DNA of 62,732 nucleotides from Acidithiobacillus sp. (lineage in GTDB: Bacteria > Pseudomonadota > Gammaproteobacteria > Acidithiobacillales > Acidithiobacillaceae), in contig JAQVDS010000017.1 of assembly GCA_028697715.1 (NCBI GenBank), positions 1-62,732 of the forward strand, written 5' to 3'. The position numbers were made by a program, and so were the translations under genes. The notes below the pieces were generated by a model that saw only the letters and a program-made list of their open reading frames with translations, had not been told where the DNA came from and did not search any database. Every line of letters starts with the position of its first letter. Positions within the stretch are counted from its first letter, which is position 1. Below are positions 1-7,105 of this stretch, one piece after another.

Positions 1-23
1 CTCATGACGCCACTGATTTGACC

Positions 24-90
24 GATCGTGGGCACCTATGCCTAGAATTTACGTGACCAGAAAGTTCGCTGATTGGGGGTGCCCACGATC
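24..90. repeat. 13-bp perfect inverted repeat
   Basis: The arm GATCGTGGGCACC (24-36) is repeated as its exact reverse complement at 78-90, with 41 nt between. The right arm overlaps the first codons of the gene that follows, so in RNA the stem would cover its TTG/GTG start candidates. It could be the trace of a transposable-element end, a protein-binding palindrome or an RNA stem; the family is not recognised. Confidence 0.7.
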
Positions 91-552
91 AGCAGAATCA
101 CCGCCCATGATCAACAGAATACGCAATGGGTCGGCGACCTGGGCGAGATGGTTTTCAACTCGTGGTTCAAGCACGAAGGTATCCAAGGTTTTGAGTGGGT
201 GCTTGACGATGCAGCTGGTCAGCCTGACTTCGTGACGTCCATGAACAGTCGAATCGGGGTCAAAACGGTGAAGCGGAAAGTGCCGCCCCGCGAAGACTAC
301 ACCGCTCAGATCACGGCCCGCCATGCAGAGGAACCCATCGACCAGTTCTTCTTCATGACCTACGAAATCGCTAAGCGTCGAATGTGGCTGCTGGGTGGCA
401 TCGACCGCGAGCGTTTCCTGCAGGAGGCACGCTACTATGCAGCTGGCGCATGGGTGCATCCCAACTACCAGATTCGGCAGGGACACGAAATTTATAACAT
501 CGAAATAGCGAAACTGATCTCCCCCAAGAACTGGATCGCTCTGGTCACATAA
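73..552 (+). CDS. hypothetical protein, possible PD-(D/E)XK nuclease fold
   Basis: This is a protein of about 159 aa that I do not recognise. Near the N-terminus it has a helix with a Glu (GDLGEMVF), then PDF, then a strand with a Lys (IGVKTVKR). That order, Glu then Pro-Asp then x-Lys, is typical of the PD-(D/E)XK nuclease core, so a DNA-cleaving or decayed nuclease-like role is possible but unproven. The reading frame opens at a TTG (73) directly after an in-frame TGA; a GTG lies at 79 and the first in-frame ATG at 148 already lies inside the putative core. No clear ribosome binding site is seen and the start overlaps an inverted repeat arm, so the true 5' end may have been lost. It lies in a region of gene remnants. 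Confidence 0.5.
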   Translation: MGVPTISRITAHDQQNTQWVGDLGEMVFNSWFKHEGIQGFEWVLDDAAGQPDFVTSMNSRIGVKTVKRKVPPREDYTAQITARHAEEPIDQFFFMTYEIAKRRMWLLGGIDRERFLQEARYYAAGAWVHPNYQIRQGHEIYNIEIAKLISPKNWIALVT

Positions 553-561
553 GGGAACGCA

Positions 562-729
562 ATGTCTGATCGCAGTGGGCCAAAAGCTGGCAAGCCCCAC
601 AGCTTCTCGGGTTCTGATCTTCTCCAGGAGGGGTACCGCATACATCCGGCAGAGCGGTCGGAGGCATACACGCGTCTGCGTTGTCCAAACGCCGTAAATA
701 ACCAGGCAATCAGCATGGATTTCCGGTAA
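562..729 (+). CDS. small ORF, 55 aa, unknown
   Basis: An ATG sits 9 nt after the stop of the preceding gene, following an AAGGGA stretch that could serve as ribosome binding site. The product starts MSDRSGPKAGK, is basic and hydrophilic, and ends in MDFR. No family is recognised. Its position suggests co-translation with the upstream nuclease-like gene, but it may equally be the stump of a longer gene. It is given mainly because the spacing and start site look natural. Confidence 0.3.
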   Translation: MSDRSGPKAGKPHSFSGSDLLQEGYRIHPAERSEAYTRLRCPNAVNNQAISMDFR

Positions 730-822
730 AGAACCTCCTCAAAAGGCTGAATCGCGCACATACCGGTTCAGTGATAATCACGCATCAGCCGACTTTGCCG
801 ACTCCCTGGGGTAGAACATGCC

Positions 823-1050
823 TTACGGTACCTTTCCCTGATCCGAGTAGATCTGGCCGCCAATGATGCGGCCTTAGAGAATTTCCAGCATCACTTTCAG
901 CTGTTCGCTCCTCCCGCCTTCTTAGTGAATTCACAGGGGCGACTGGTCGCCCAATATGAAGGCTCCGAGGGGCCCAATGCGCTGTTGCTGCGCTTGCAGC
1001 AGAAGCTCGGGAACCAGACTCGAGCAGAAAACCAGCGTGTCGCCCCTTGA
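823..1050 (+). pseudogene. 3' stump of a DsbD-like thioredoxin-domain gene
   Basis: The frame ending at TGA 1048-1050 encodes a stretch resembling the C-terminal thioredoxin domain of DsbD: VDLAANDAALENFQHHF, then FAPPAFLVNSQGRLV, then a helix (NALLLRLQQKLG). In intact DsbD-type proteins this follows the active-site CxxC helix and contains the strand, cis-proline and terminal helix of the fold. Here nothing upstream of about 823 continues the homology, and no start codon or CxxC is present. I read it as the tail of a truncated gene. A DsbG-like gene lies 1.7 kb away on the other strand, so a thiol-redox locus may have been larger here. The stop codon overlaps the promoter candidate of the next operon. 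Confidence 0.6.
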
Positions 1051-1075
1051 CGCTATCTATAGTATGGTGTAGATT
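1047..1075 (+). promoter_or_regulatory. sigma70-type promoter of the MerR operon
   Basis: TTGACG (1047-1052) and TAGATT (1070-1075) are separated by 17 nt and lie about 37 nt upstream of the first gene of the operon. The spacer CTATCTATAGTATGGTG resembles the operator-containing spacer of MerR-type metal promoters but is 17 rather than 19 nt long and its dyad is weak. Autoregulation by the MerR protein encoded in the operon is an inference. Confidence 0.5.
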
Positions 1076-1111
1076 TGCTAAAAGGTAAATAAAATCATTG
1101 GAGAACCAGTC

Positions 1112-1336
1112 ATGAGCACGGTGATTGATACTCTAATTCATGTCAATGAGGTATCGGCGAGGCAATTTCTAGAAAATCGCCTTGTCTGCTGCACACCCGG
1201 TGTTGTCAAAGCTCGTTTACAGAGCCACAGACCTCATCTTTTTTTTGTGAGTTATGACCCTGAACAATTCTCTATCGCATCTGTCCAAGAGTTCGCTCGC
1301 ATCCTCGGGACCCAAGTGCAGGTAGTGGGACTTTGA
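1112..1336 (+). CDS. small HMA-like (heavy-metal-associated fold) protein
   Basis: This protein of 74 aa resembles the ferredoxin-like HMA fold of metal chaperones: a first strand, a loop with a Cys pair (LVCCTPGVVKARL), then FVSYDPEQFSIASVQEF, which matches the usual V-x-Y-D-P strand and second helix. The classical CxxC metal site is replaced by two adjacent Cys, so metal binding may differ or be lost. It is the first gene of an operon with a MerR regulator 3 nt downstream. The ribosome binding site is GGAGAA. By context it may be a metal- or redox-handling partner of that regulator; this is inferred, not shown. Confidence 0.5.
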   Translation: MSTVIDTLIHVNEVSARQFLENRLVCCTPGVVKARLQSHRPHLFFVSYDPEQFSIASVQEFARILGTQVQVVGL

Positions 1337-1339
1337 GCA

Positions 1340-1798
1340 ATGAAAATCGGTGAGATAGCGCAACGTATAGGAGTTTCAGTTTCGACGATTCGCTTATACG
1401 AGAGCAGAGGATTGATCCGGCCAAAGCGATCAGAGAGTGGTACTCGGCATTACGATCAAGAAGATTTAGCGCGTTTCCAAGCCATCTCCGACCTGATTCG
1501 ATCTGGGACGTCGATAGAAACATTAGCTCAGCTCGCAAGCATCCGGGCTGATAGCGAATCGGGAGACGAAGCCGCACATCGTGTCGATGAGATATTGGTA
1601 GTTTTAGAAGCAGAAATGAAAAAGCAAGTGCAACGACTTAATTCAGCACTTCTGGATATTCAATCAGCACGGCAGAGGCTTGTGGGCTGCTATGGTTGTA
1701 CTACACTGCCGACTAGGAAGCATTGCGATAGTTGCTCCTTATCTACGAAGTTGACGGTCTGCGAAGTGATGCGTGTCGTTTGGGATCAGGTGCCATAA
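1340..1798 (+). CDS. MerR-family transcriptional regulator
   Basis: This regulator has 152 aa. Residues 1-70 form the MerR winged helix-turn-helix (MKIGEIAQRIGVSVSTIRLYE, then RxYDQEDLARF), followed by a long dimerisation helix (about 78-115). The C-terminal part carries a Cys cluster at residues 117, 120, 129, 132 and 141, which could bind a metal or an Fe-S cluster. The two CxxC-like pairs 8 residues apart differ from the usual MerR, CueR and ZntR sensor loops. It starts 3 nt after the HMA-like gene and its stop is followed at once by the start of the next gene, so all three are probably cotranscribed. The inducer cannot be read from the sequence; a metal or redox signal is likely. Confidence 0.8.
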   Translation: MKIGEIAQRIGVSVSTIRLYESRGLIRPKRSESGTRHYDQEDLARFQAISDLIRSGTSIETLAQLASIRADSESGDEAAHRVDEILVVLEAEMKKQVQRLNSALLDIQSARQRLVGCYGCTTLPTRKHCDSCSLSTKLTVCEVMRVVWDQVP

Positions 1799-1799
1799 A

Positions 1800-2498
1800 A
1801 TGTTTGAGCCCAAAGCTATCGTTCCCATCAGCTATTGCGCGGAGTGGATAGATGGTTATGGTGCCCGCGGGTGGAAGCTCGACGTGGCACTCGACGATCC
1901 GGAGATTATCGCTTCTACCAGTGACGCTGGTTTGTGCATTCCTACCTCCGTATTGATTCATGACGTCCTTGATCATAACCTATGTGGACTTTCTCCAAGT
2001 GGCCAGCGTGCTGAAGCTAGCGCCTTACATCAGTTGGCCTTGCGTACTGGAGCAGACCCGTTACCAGACTTGGCCCAGATGGTGGACGAAGATCTCATTC
2101 ACGGCCGTGTAATCGGGGAAACGATGTATAATTTCCTCCCTGAAAAACTACGAGATCAGTTGCCGGCAGGTTTGGTAGAGGATCGGGCCATTATAAAATA
2201 TCTCCTGTCTATTTTCGATAAAGAAGTGTTTCGGAACCTCCTGATAGATTATTTGGTAGATCTTGGACAAGATGACGCTGATCGTGCCCGCGCGCATTAT
2301 GAGTCAAAAGGCCTTCAATACGGTCAACGCGGAGCATTGGGGCTTGCCATGCAATCCTTGCTCGTGGAAATAGATTCGTTAGCCAAAAAGTCAAACTGGA
2401 GGACAGGCCATGCTGCGTACATTCTGGGTAATGGCCGATGTGCTTTGCATGTCAGCCTGCCAATTTCTCTCGATCTCGAAGCCGCCTATTCTATCTAA
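1800..2498 (+). CDS. hypothetical protein, third gene of the MerR operon
   Basis: This is a protein of about 232 aa that I do not recognise. The ATG at 1800 lies directly after the MerR stop (TAAAATG), which favours it over an upstream in-frame ATG at 1773 lying within merR. The protein is soluble, acidic and mostly helical in appearance (residues 60-200), with no signal peptide or membrane segment. Its last 20 or so codons run up to the point where an IS256-type transposase stump begins, so the natural C-terminus may have been replaced. Translational coupling to the regulator suggests it works in the same response. Confidence 0.6.
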   Translation: MFEPKAIVPISYCAEWIDGYGARGWKLDVALDDPEIIASTSDAGLCIPTSVLIHDVLDHNLCGLSPSGQRAEASALHQLALRTGADPLPDLAQMVDEDLIHGRVIGETMYNFLPEKLRDQLPAGLVEDRAIIKYLLSIFDKEVFRNLLIDYLVDLGQDDADRARAHYESKGLQYGQRGALGLAMQSLLVEIDSLAKKSNWRTGHAAYILGNGRCALHVSLPISLDLEAAYSI

Positions 2499-2510
2499 CG
2501 GACATCGCGA

Positions 2511-2721
2511 CTCGCGCCACCCCATCGAGTCAACCTTTGCGATCGTTCGCGAGCGCAGCCGTTTCTTGGGACTGATCTTCAAATTCATCCAGCAAGCGGA
2601 AAAACGTTGGAAAGGCATCCACGACCTACATAGGCTCAGAGATCTCTTTACCAGAGTGAGGTTTGTCGACGGGATATCGGCCAACGAAACCCAGTCGGAT
2701 CTCCAACAGGAGGTCACCTGA
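2511..2721 (+). pseudogene. C-terminal stump of an IS256-family transposase
   Basis: The frame ending at 2721 reads HPIESTFAIVRERS, then LIFKFIQQAEKRW and VRFVDGISANE. These match the conserved end of IS256-family (mutator-type) transposases: NPIES-x-FA-x-R-R, the helix with F/YK-L-x-x-AxKxW, and the terminal V-x-F-x-DG. The segment between the first two motifs is shorter than usual, which suggests an internal deletion, and the rest of the transposase with its DDE residues is absent. No terminal inverted repeats were identified. It marks a past insertion that touched the end of the preceding gene. The interval between this stump and the next gene holds nothing else I recognise. Confidence 0.65.
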
Positions 2722-2755
2722 ATCAGGTTAGCAATCGCTCATACATCAGAATTGA

Positions 2756-3367
2756 CTATTGCTCCAGTTCCGGGAGCAATTTGCGTAACTGCTTGGTGGA
2801 GATGAGGCCAGGAACACGACCGAGCTCACCATCTTTGTCCCGGAACAAGAGGGCCGGAGTGCCATCAAAGCCCAAGCGGAAGAACATCGCTTTATTGACC
2901 TGCAATTCTTTACTTATTTTGGGGGTTAACGCTTGATGGGGGAGCTGATCATAGTCGCCCGTACGCAAGACGGGACCGACCAAGGTCTCGAAATGCTGCA
3001 GTGTCGCCAGAGGATGAGGAGACAACAACCATGCCGCGGCTTCTCCAGGACTTTGCGGGGTCAGGATAGCTACTGGAACATATCGAACCGTGAGTTTCCC
3101 TGCCCGAATCAGTGGCACCTCGTTTTCGTATAACATGTGACAATAGGGGCAATTGGGGTCCTGAAAGTCATAGATGATTGGGCCGCCATGGCCATCTTGA
3201 ATGTAGGTCAGGCGCTCAGGCAGCACTTGATCCCATAACGTTTTTTCGGCCTGTGCTGCCGTCAGAGAGCGATCTGCTGCGTTGGCCAGGTCGTGAATGG
3301 CAGAAAAAAGGAAAGCAGATGTGATTAATAGAACTGCCAACACGCCTCGAGTGGATGTTTTTGCCAT
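2756..3367 (-). CDS. DsbG/DsbC-like periplasmic thiol:disulfide protein
   Basis: This protein has 203 aa with an N-terminal signal peptide (hydrophobic 9-24, then ANA-A near 31). The mature part has a thioredoxin fold with the active site CPYC at residues 73-76, preceded by YDFQDPN as in DsbG/DsbC, and the Thr-cis-Pro loop at 170-171. It is shorter than E. coli DsbG and appears to lack the usual N-terminal dimerisation domain, so it may act as a monomeric reductase or oxidase. It ends a minus-strand run with a DsrE protein 10 nt upstream, an anti-sigma and an ECF sigma. That context suggests a periplasmic thiol role during the stress sensed by this sigma factor, perhaps keeping the bufferin cysteines reduced; this is inference. 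Confidence 0.75.
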   Translation of the reverse strand: MAKTSTRGVLAVLLITSAFLFSAIHDLANAADRSLTAAQAEKTLWDQVLPERLTYIQDGHGGPIIYDFQDPNCPYCHMLYENEVPLIRAGKLTVRYVPVAILTPQSPGEAAAWLLSPHPLATLQHFETLVGPVLRTGDYDQLPHQALTPKISKELQVNKAMFFRLGFDGTPALLFRDKDGELGRVPGLISTKQLRKLLPELEQ

Positions 3368-3377
3368 TTTTGTTCCT

Positions 3378-3728
3378 CTAAAACGTCATTACTTGATAAC
3401 CATCTGCCACCAGCCGCGTCAGTTCCGGTCCGATGGCCCGTGCCTCGATTTCTGCCTTCTGCAGGTGTTCCGCCTCCCCCATTTGTCGTGCATTGTAGAC
3501 GCAGGCTACGGTCGTCATGCCGCTATCCAAAAGCTGTTGCAATACCTTTTCGAGTTCACTACCACTTTCCAAAATCTGCCCTGGGACCCGCACCCCTGGT
3601 CCAAAAAAATAAAAACGCAGATCATCGAGCAGCCTTTCTTGTTGTGCTACCAAAGCAAAGCGCATAGCCATCTCTACTTTTACCGGTTCATTCATGTCTG
3701 ACAATAGAACTACTGCTAATTTGCTCAT
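3378..3728 (-). CDS. DsrE-family protein
   Basis: This 116-aa protein has the DsrE/DsrF-like alpha/beta fold: first strand KLAVVLLSD, helix with R-F-A-L-V-A, strand RFYFFGPGV, and a helix leading to the segment VACVYNARQ with a single Cys in the position often used for sulfur transfer. The ribosome binding site AGGAG is clear. It lies between the anti-sigma factor gene (18 nt upstream) and the DsbG-like gene (10 nt downstream). Known DsrE-type proteins shuttle sulfur or associate with peroxide or thiol chemistry. A second DsrE gene lies 1.1 kb upstream in the same block. Confidence 0.7.
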   Translation of the reverse strand: MSKLAVVLLSDMNEPVKVEMAMRFALVAQQERLLDDLRFYFFGPGVRVPGQILESGSELEKVLQQLLDSGMTTVACVYNARQMGEAEHLQKAEIEARAIGPELTRLVADGYQVMTF

Positions 3729-3746
3729 TGGTCACTCCTTTTTCGC

Positions 3747-4058
3747 TCACTGATCAGTCGACTTTGAATCCGTCGCATCGCGCTTTCCTTCCGGATTGGC
3801 TTCGCCGGGGCCTGCCTTTGCTTCATACCGTCGCATCTGTTGGCAAAGGCGTGATTTGAACTCATCCCCCAGACGTGCCTCGCGCCAAGGTGCTGCCACG
3901 GTCGAAAAAATGTGATGCAGCCAGCGAACCTGCCGATCATACTGGCGGCAGGAAGCGCAGAACAATAAGTGCATACGTAATCCAATGCGTTCACTCAATG
4001 GCAATCGCAAGTCCTGGGTTCGCGATATGCTCTGGGCAGCCTCCTTGCAGGTCATCAT
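3747..4058 (-). CDS. zinc-finger anti-sigma factor
   Basis: This is a short protein of about 103 aa. The N-terminal half contains a Cys near residue 4 and the motif MHLLFCASCRQY, which fits the H-x3-C-x2-C zinc anti-sigma (zf-HC2) signature. No membrane segment is visible, so it is probably a soluble anti-sigma. The start chosen (MMTCKE, 4058) gives 14 nt from the sigma-factor stop; the longer frame reading into the sigma gene is not supported. It is very likely the partner that holds the upstream ECF sigma inactive until a metal or thiol signal reaches its zinc site. The C-terminal tail is hydrophilic. Confidence 0.7.
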   Translation of the reverse strand: MMTCKEAAQSISRTQDLRLPLSERIGLRMHLLFCASCRQYDRQVRWLHHIFSTVAAPWREARLGDEFKSRLCQQMRRYEAKAGPGEANPEGKRDATDSKSTDQ

Positions 4059-4072
4059 GAAATGCCGTCTCT

Positions 4073-4705
4073 TCACGAACGAACCTCTCCTTGGGGAAAA
4101 TATGCCTCCAGGCATCGGGCAATGCGTAGCCGTGCTCGATGCAGAAGAACGGCCAGATGACCGATGCTTACCTCGAGAAGCCTTGCACAGCAGGCGGTAT
4201 CCTCCCCATACCACTCTCGATGCATAAAGGCCATTTGCTGTGCTTTTGGCAAGCCCTCGAAGCATCGCTGTATTGCCTGCAAAAGATCTTGATCTTCTGC
4301 CAGGTATTCCGGGTTCCTTCCCCAATTCCCAGGTCGCAAGGCCCATCGCCCATCGGCCTGGAACAGCAGCTGCTCCATTTCATCTTCTCCGCCATCCCGG
4401 TCTTCAAGGTAGACTTGAGGATGCCGTTTCTGCTGGCGGAAATGATCCAGGATCTTGTGTTCCAGAATTCCGAACATCCAAGTCTGCTCTCGTGCAGCGC
4501 CTGCGTATTCCTTGCGACCGACCCAAGCCGCTAGCAAGGTTTCCTGGACAAGATCCTCGGCCAATGCTTTGTTGCCATTCAAACGAAACAATGCGTGACG
4601 AAACAGGGCGTCTCCGTATCGTTCCACCCAAGACTCAGGGGAGGAGCTCTCCGCCAATTCCGCTGTCGGTGTCTTCACTGTCTTTGTCTCCACAGTGCTT
4701 GCCAT
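4073..4705 (-). CDS. ECF-type RNA polymerase sigma factor
   Basis: This protein of about 210 aa has an ECF sigma region 2 (ALFRHALFRLNGNKALAEDL, VQETLLAAW, WMFGILEHKILDHFR) and region 4 (LPKAQQMAFMHREWYGEDT, then a helix-turn-helix ending in LLHRARLRIARCLE). The unusual CC pair in region 4 and the long linker fit ECF groups found beside zf-HC2 anti-sigmas. The ATG at 4705 is preferred over the adjacent GTG. The anti-sigma gene follows after 14 nt. Sigma factors of this kind control bufferin operons in Caulobacter-type bacteria, so the buf genes just upstream on the same strand are the natural targets; this is inference from position. Confidence 0.85.
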   Translation of the reverse strand: MASTVETKTVKTPTAELAESSSPESWVERYGDALFRHALFRLNGNKALAEDLVQETLLAAWVGRKEYAGAAREQTWMFGILEHKILDHFRQQKRHPQVYLEDRDGGEDEMEQLLFQADGRWALRPGNWGRNPEYLAEDQDLLQAIQRCFEGLPKAQQMAFMHREWYGEDTACCARLLEVSIGHLAVLLHRARLRIARCLEAYFPQGEVRS

Positions 4706-4853
4706 CACGTCTATCCGTTCTTATGCGATTGCCGTGTGGGTCAGTGCCCCGAGGTCGTACGGCCAGCATGGGGCCAGTACCACCGTCTACCGATCCTTCC
4801 CTGGGGAGCATGCATTCATTTGCGATCCTCGTCCTGGAAATTGGCCTTGGAAT

Positions 4854-5231
4854 CTACCAGGTGAGGACCCGACCGGCGGCACCCAAAGTAGGCAGGGCAT
4901 TACTTGGGTTCAGCAGGGGTATCTGTTTGCCTAGGTCTTCCTTGGTCATACCGTTGAGCTCCAAGGACTGCAGGCAGCCGATGATCCGTACGCCATTGTC
5001 CTCCGCCAATTTCATGAAATCGGCCACGCTTTTGCCGCCGGCCATGGGAAAGATGGTTTCAGCCTTGCCTTTGGCGAGCAGTTCGGTTGCTGGTCCGGTG
5101 AAGTACATGATGACATTTTGCTCATTGGCTGCCGCCGTGGCCGCTAGAAAGAACGCCGAGGGGAGTCGTTTTGGGTTCTCGGGGCCGGTAATGAGGATGA
5201 TGACAAGATCAGGGACTTTTTGCTCAGACAT
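4854..5231 (-). CDS. DsrE-family protein, longer type
   Basis: This protein has about 125 aa. The start MSEQKV at 5231 is preceded by GAGGAGA, so the 8 extra codons upstream are not used. It has a DsrE-like fold (LVIILITGPENP, then a helix with AAATAAANEQ, strand NVIMYFTGPA), a glycine-lysine loop (AGGKS) and a Cys in RIIGCLQSLEL that could take up sulfur, near the position seen in DsrE2-type proteins. It lies between the DUF2063 gene and the ECF sigma, separated from both by 145-174 nt, so it may have its own promoter. Its task in a bufferin locus is not known to me. Confidence 0.65.
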   Translation of the reverse strand: MSEQKVPDLVIILITGPENPKRLPSAFFLAATAAANEQNVIMYFTGPATELLAKGKAETIFPMAGGKSVADFMKLAEDNGVRIIGCLQSLELNGMTKEDLGKQIPLLNPSNALPTLGAAGRVLTW

Positions 5232-5405
5232 AATAGTTCTCCTCAGAATATCCATGGTTAACTGCCAAGACAGCTACCGCGTGGTAACTCGCCCAAATGC
5301 TAATCGGCCATAGCCCACATCTGGAACAAGCATCTCACTAAATAAGTCGTATGAAAGGAGAAAATCTTACAGGCTATTCCTCCGCGAGTTCGTCGACATG
5401 ATCGA

Positions 5406-6119
5406 CTAGTGGCTTTCCCTAATCAGTCCCTCCGCCACTGCGTTCTGCACAAGGGTTGCAAGATCGAAGTCCGGCTCTGTTGCAATCGTCATTTGTCGGG
5501 CTTCCTGGATACCGTGCCCGGACAACAAGGACCCATACCAGAGTGCTTCAGCCGGCCCAACAGGGCGCATCAGGACTTCTTCTGTGGGTCTTGCAACCAA
5601 GATTGATTCCGCGCTCAAGTGGTCCAGGTCCAGGGTCCCGGCGTTTTCCGGGTCCTGGCAGAATGCCCAAATGGAAAAAATAGGATAGTCCGACTCCACC
5701 AGGCGCACGGAGTTGTGCAGCCCAAGTGCCGAGAAACCATCCTCCGCGAGGTATGCCTCATGCTGACGCCATTCCAAACGGGCTAAATCAGGAAGATACG
5801 GGATTGTATGGGCGAGTGGGTGTCCCGCAAGCCAGGAGCTCAGTTCTTGGCCATAAGCATTTCGATCACCACTGACAGAGGGATGGTTCTGCACATACTC
5901 ATGACAAAGGGCTCGAAAGCACTCCTCTCCCAGTAGCTGTTCTGTTGTCCGATAGATGTCGGCCAACGCCAGACGAAAGCCTTCGAGGATATTGTTGCGA
6001 TAGATCGCGGTGGAGACTTGGGGGGGAATGCAGCCGGAAAGCCCGCGCAATGTCTTTCCATTATCGGAGGAGAGGACTACATCGCGAAACTGTTCCTGCC
6101 ATTGGCGAATCTCATCCAT
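5406..6119 (-). CDS. bufC: DUF2063 protein, BufC-type partner of the bufferin enzyme
   Basis: This protein of about 237 aa has the N-terminal DUF2063 domain (WQEQFRDVVL, then a segment ending YRNNILEGFRLALADIYR, and LLGEECFRALCHEY) and a second, mixed domain after residue 100. Established work on bufferins describes DUF2063 proteins as partners of the DUF692 enzyme that present the precursor peptide. The start ATG at 6119 overlaps the bufB stop by 8 nt and is preceded by GGAGAG, so translation is coupled; the longer frame inside bufB is rejected. The gene symbol follows family usage and context rather than direct evidence. Confidence 0.8.
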   Translation of the reverse strand: MDEIRQWQEQFRDVVLSSDNGKTLRGLSGCIPPQVSTAIYRNNILEGFRLALADIYRTTEQLLGEECFRALCHEYVQNHPSVSGDRNAYGQELSSWLAGHPLAHTIPYLPDLARLEWRQHEAYLAEDGFSALGLHNSVRLVESDYPIFSIWAFCQDPENAGTLDLDHLSAESILVARPTEEVLMRPVGPAEALWYGSLLSGHGIQEARQMTIATEPDFDLATLVQNAVAEGLIRESH

Positions 6120-6993
6120 GGGTTCTCTCCAGGTGCTTTTGGGCGACCGAAGCCTCTCGTAACAGCTCATCAAGGCTGGGTAGATCGGCATCCCATTCGA
6201 TAAGCGTTGGCACTCGGCGATTCAGGAGATGCAGGGTTTTCTCGTATAAATCCCATACTTCAGGCCACACCGCGCGGCTGTGGGTGTCGATCAGGACACG
6301 GGTATCATCAACTTCTTCGATGGTGAACCCCGCCAAATGGATTTCTTGCACTGCGTCCAACCGAAGATTCGCCAGATAAGACAAGGGGTCAAAGCGCTGG
6401 TTCCGGCTGCTGACATACAAGTTGTTGACATCCAGCAGCAGCCCGCATCCGGTTCTCTCTACCAGGGCATTGAGCATGGCCCATTCGGGCAGACTTTCTC
6501 CGGAATAGTGCAGATAGGCGGAAACGTTCTCTATCAGTATCTGACGCCCCAATACTTCCTGGACCTGCAAAATGCGCGGTACCAGGTGTTCTAACATGAC
6601 CTCGGTTCCCGGTAGCGGCAGTAAATCATGGAGGTACTGCCCGCCCACGGAAACCCAGCACAGATGCTCGGAAACCAGACCTGGCTCATAACGTCGAACT
6701 ACCTGCTCGAGTTGACGGAGGTGGCGGGTATTCAGCGGATCTGCGCTGCCCAGGGAGAGGGCCACACCATGCAGACTCAAGGGATAGTCTTGGCGAACCC
6801 GCTCCATCACTTGATGAACCCGACCTCCCGGAGCAAACAGATTTTCGCTATGCACTTCCATCCAGGAGACGTCCGGGCGATTTGCCAGCACCTCGGCATA
6901 ATGGGGGGCACGGAGGCCAATCCCCGCGGCGGCGGGAACAACATCGTTTGTCCGTCGGCCAGCGACCGAATGGGCTTGGAGAGTGTCGAGCAT
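6112..6993 (-). CDS. bufB: DUF692 multinuclear non-heme iron oxidase, bufferin maturase
   Basis: This is a TIM-barrel protein of about 293 aa of the DUF692 (MNIO) family. Metal-ligand motifs are seen in order: EVHSENLF, LHGVALSLG, SEHLCW, ENVSAYL, LLLDVNNLYV, EIHLAGF, IDTHSRAV and IEWDADLP. Known members use two or three irons to oxidise cysteines of ribosomal peptides; in bufferins, DUF2282 precursors are turned into thiooxazole-bearing copper chelators. The start at 6993 is preceded by AGGAGA, 7 nt away. Upstream is a precursor gene and an intervening hairpin, downstream the DUF2063 partner overlapping by 8 nt. All canonical ligands appear intact, so it is likely active. Confidence 0.9.
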   Translation of the reverse strand: MLDTLQAHSVAGRRTNDVVPAAAGIGLRAPHYAEVLANRPDVSWMEVHSENLFAPGGRVHQVMERVRQDYPLSLHGVALSLGSADPLNTRHLRQLEQVVRRYEPGLVSEHLCWVSVGGQYLHDLLPLPGTEVMLEHLVPRILQVQEVLGRQILIENVSAYLHYSGESLPEWAMLNALVERTGCGLLLDVNNLYVSSRNQRFDPLSYLANLRLDAVQEIHLAGFTIEEVDDTRVLIDTHSRAVWPEVWDLYEKTLHLLNRRVPTLIEWDADLPSLDELLREASVAQKHLERTHG

Positions 6994-7063
6994 GCCATAT
7001 TCTCCTGAAAAAGAGGCTTTCTCATGTTTCCCGGTAAGATTCATGAGGAAACACCCTGCTTGC

Positions 7064-7095
7064 TGAAAAATGGTCCAGGCTCTCACGCCTGGACC
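7064..7095 (-). terminator. intra-operon attenuator/terminator hairpin
   Basis: On the minus strand GGTCCAGGC, a 6-nt loop and GCCTGGACC form a perfect 9-bp stem (7072-7095), followed at once by ATTTTTC (7064-7071). It lies 11 nt past the stop of the bufA precursor and about 70 nt before bufB. A stem followed by U-rich RNA suggests a partial terminator that keeps the enzyme mRNA below the level of precursor mRNA. Confidence 0.75.
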
Positions 7096-7105
7096 AAAGC
7101 GCCGC

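Noticed and set aside
4240..5313. Plus-strand 357-codon open frame across the sigma and DsrE genes
   Set aside because: It is antisense to the ECF sigma factor and DsrE protein, has low-complexity Pro/Ser/Arg content and no ribosome binding site or family match.
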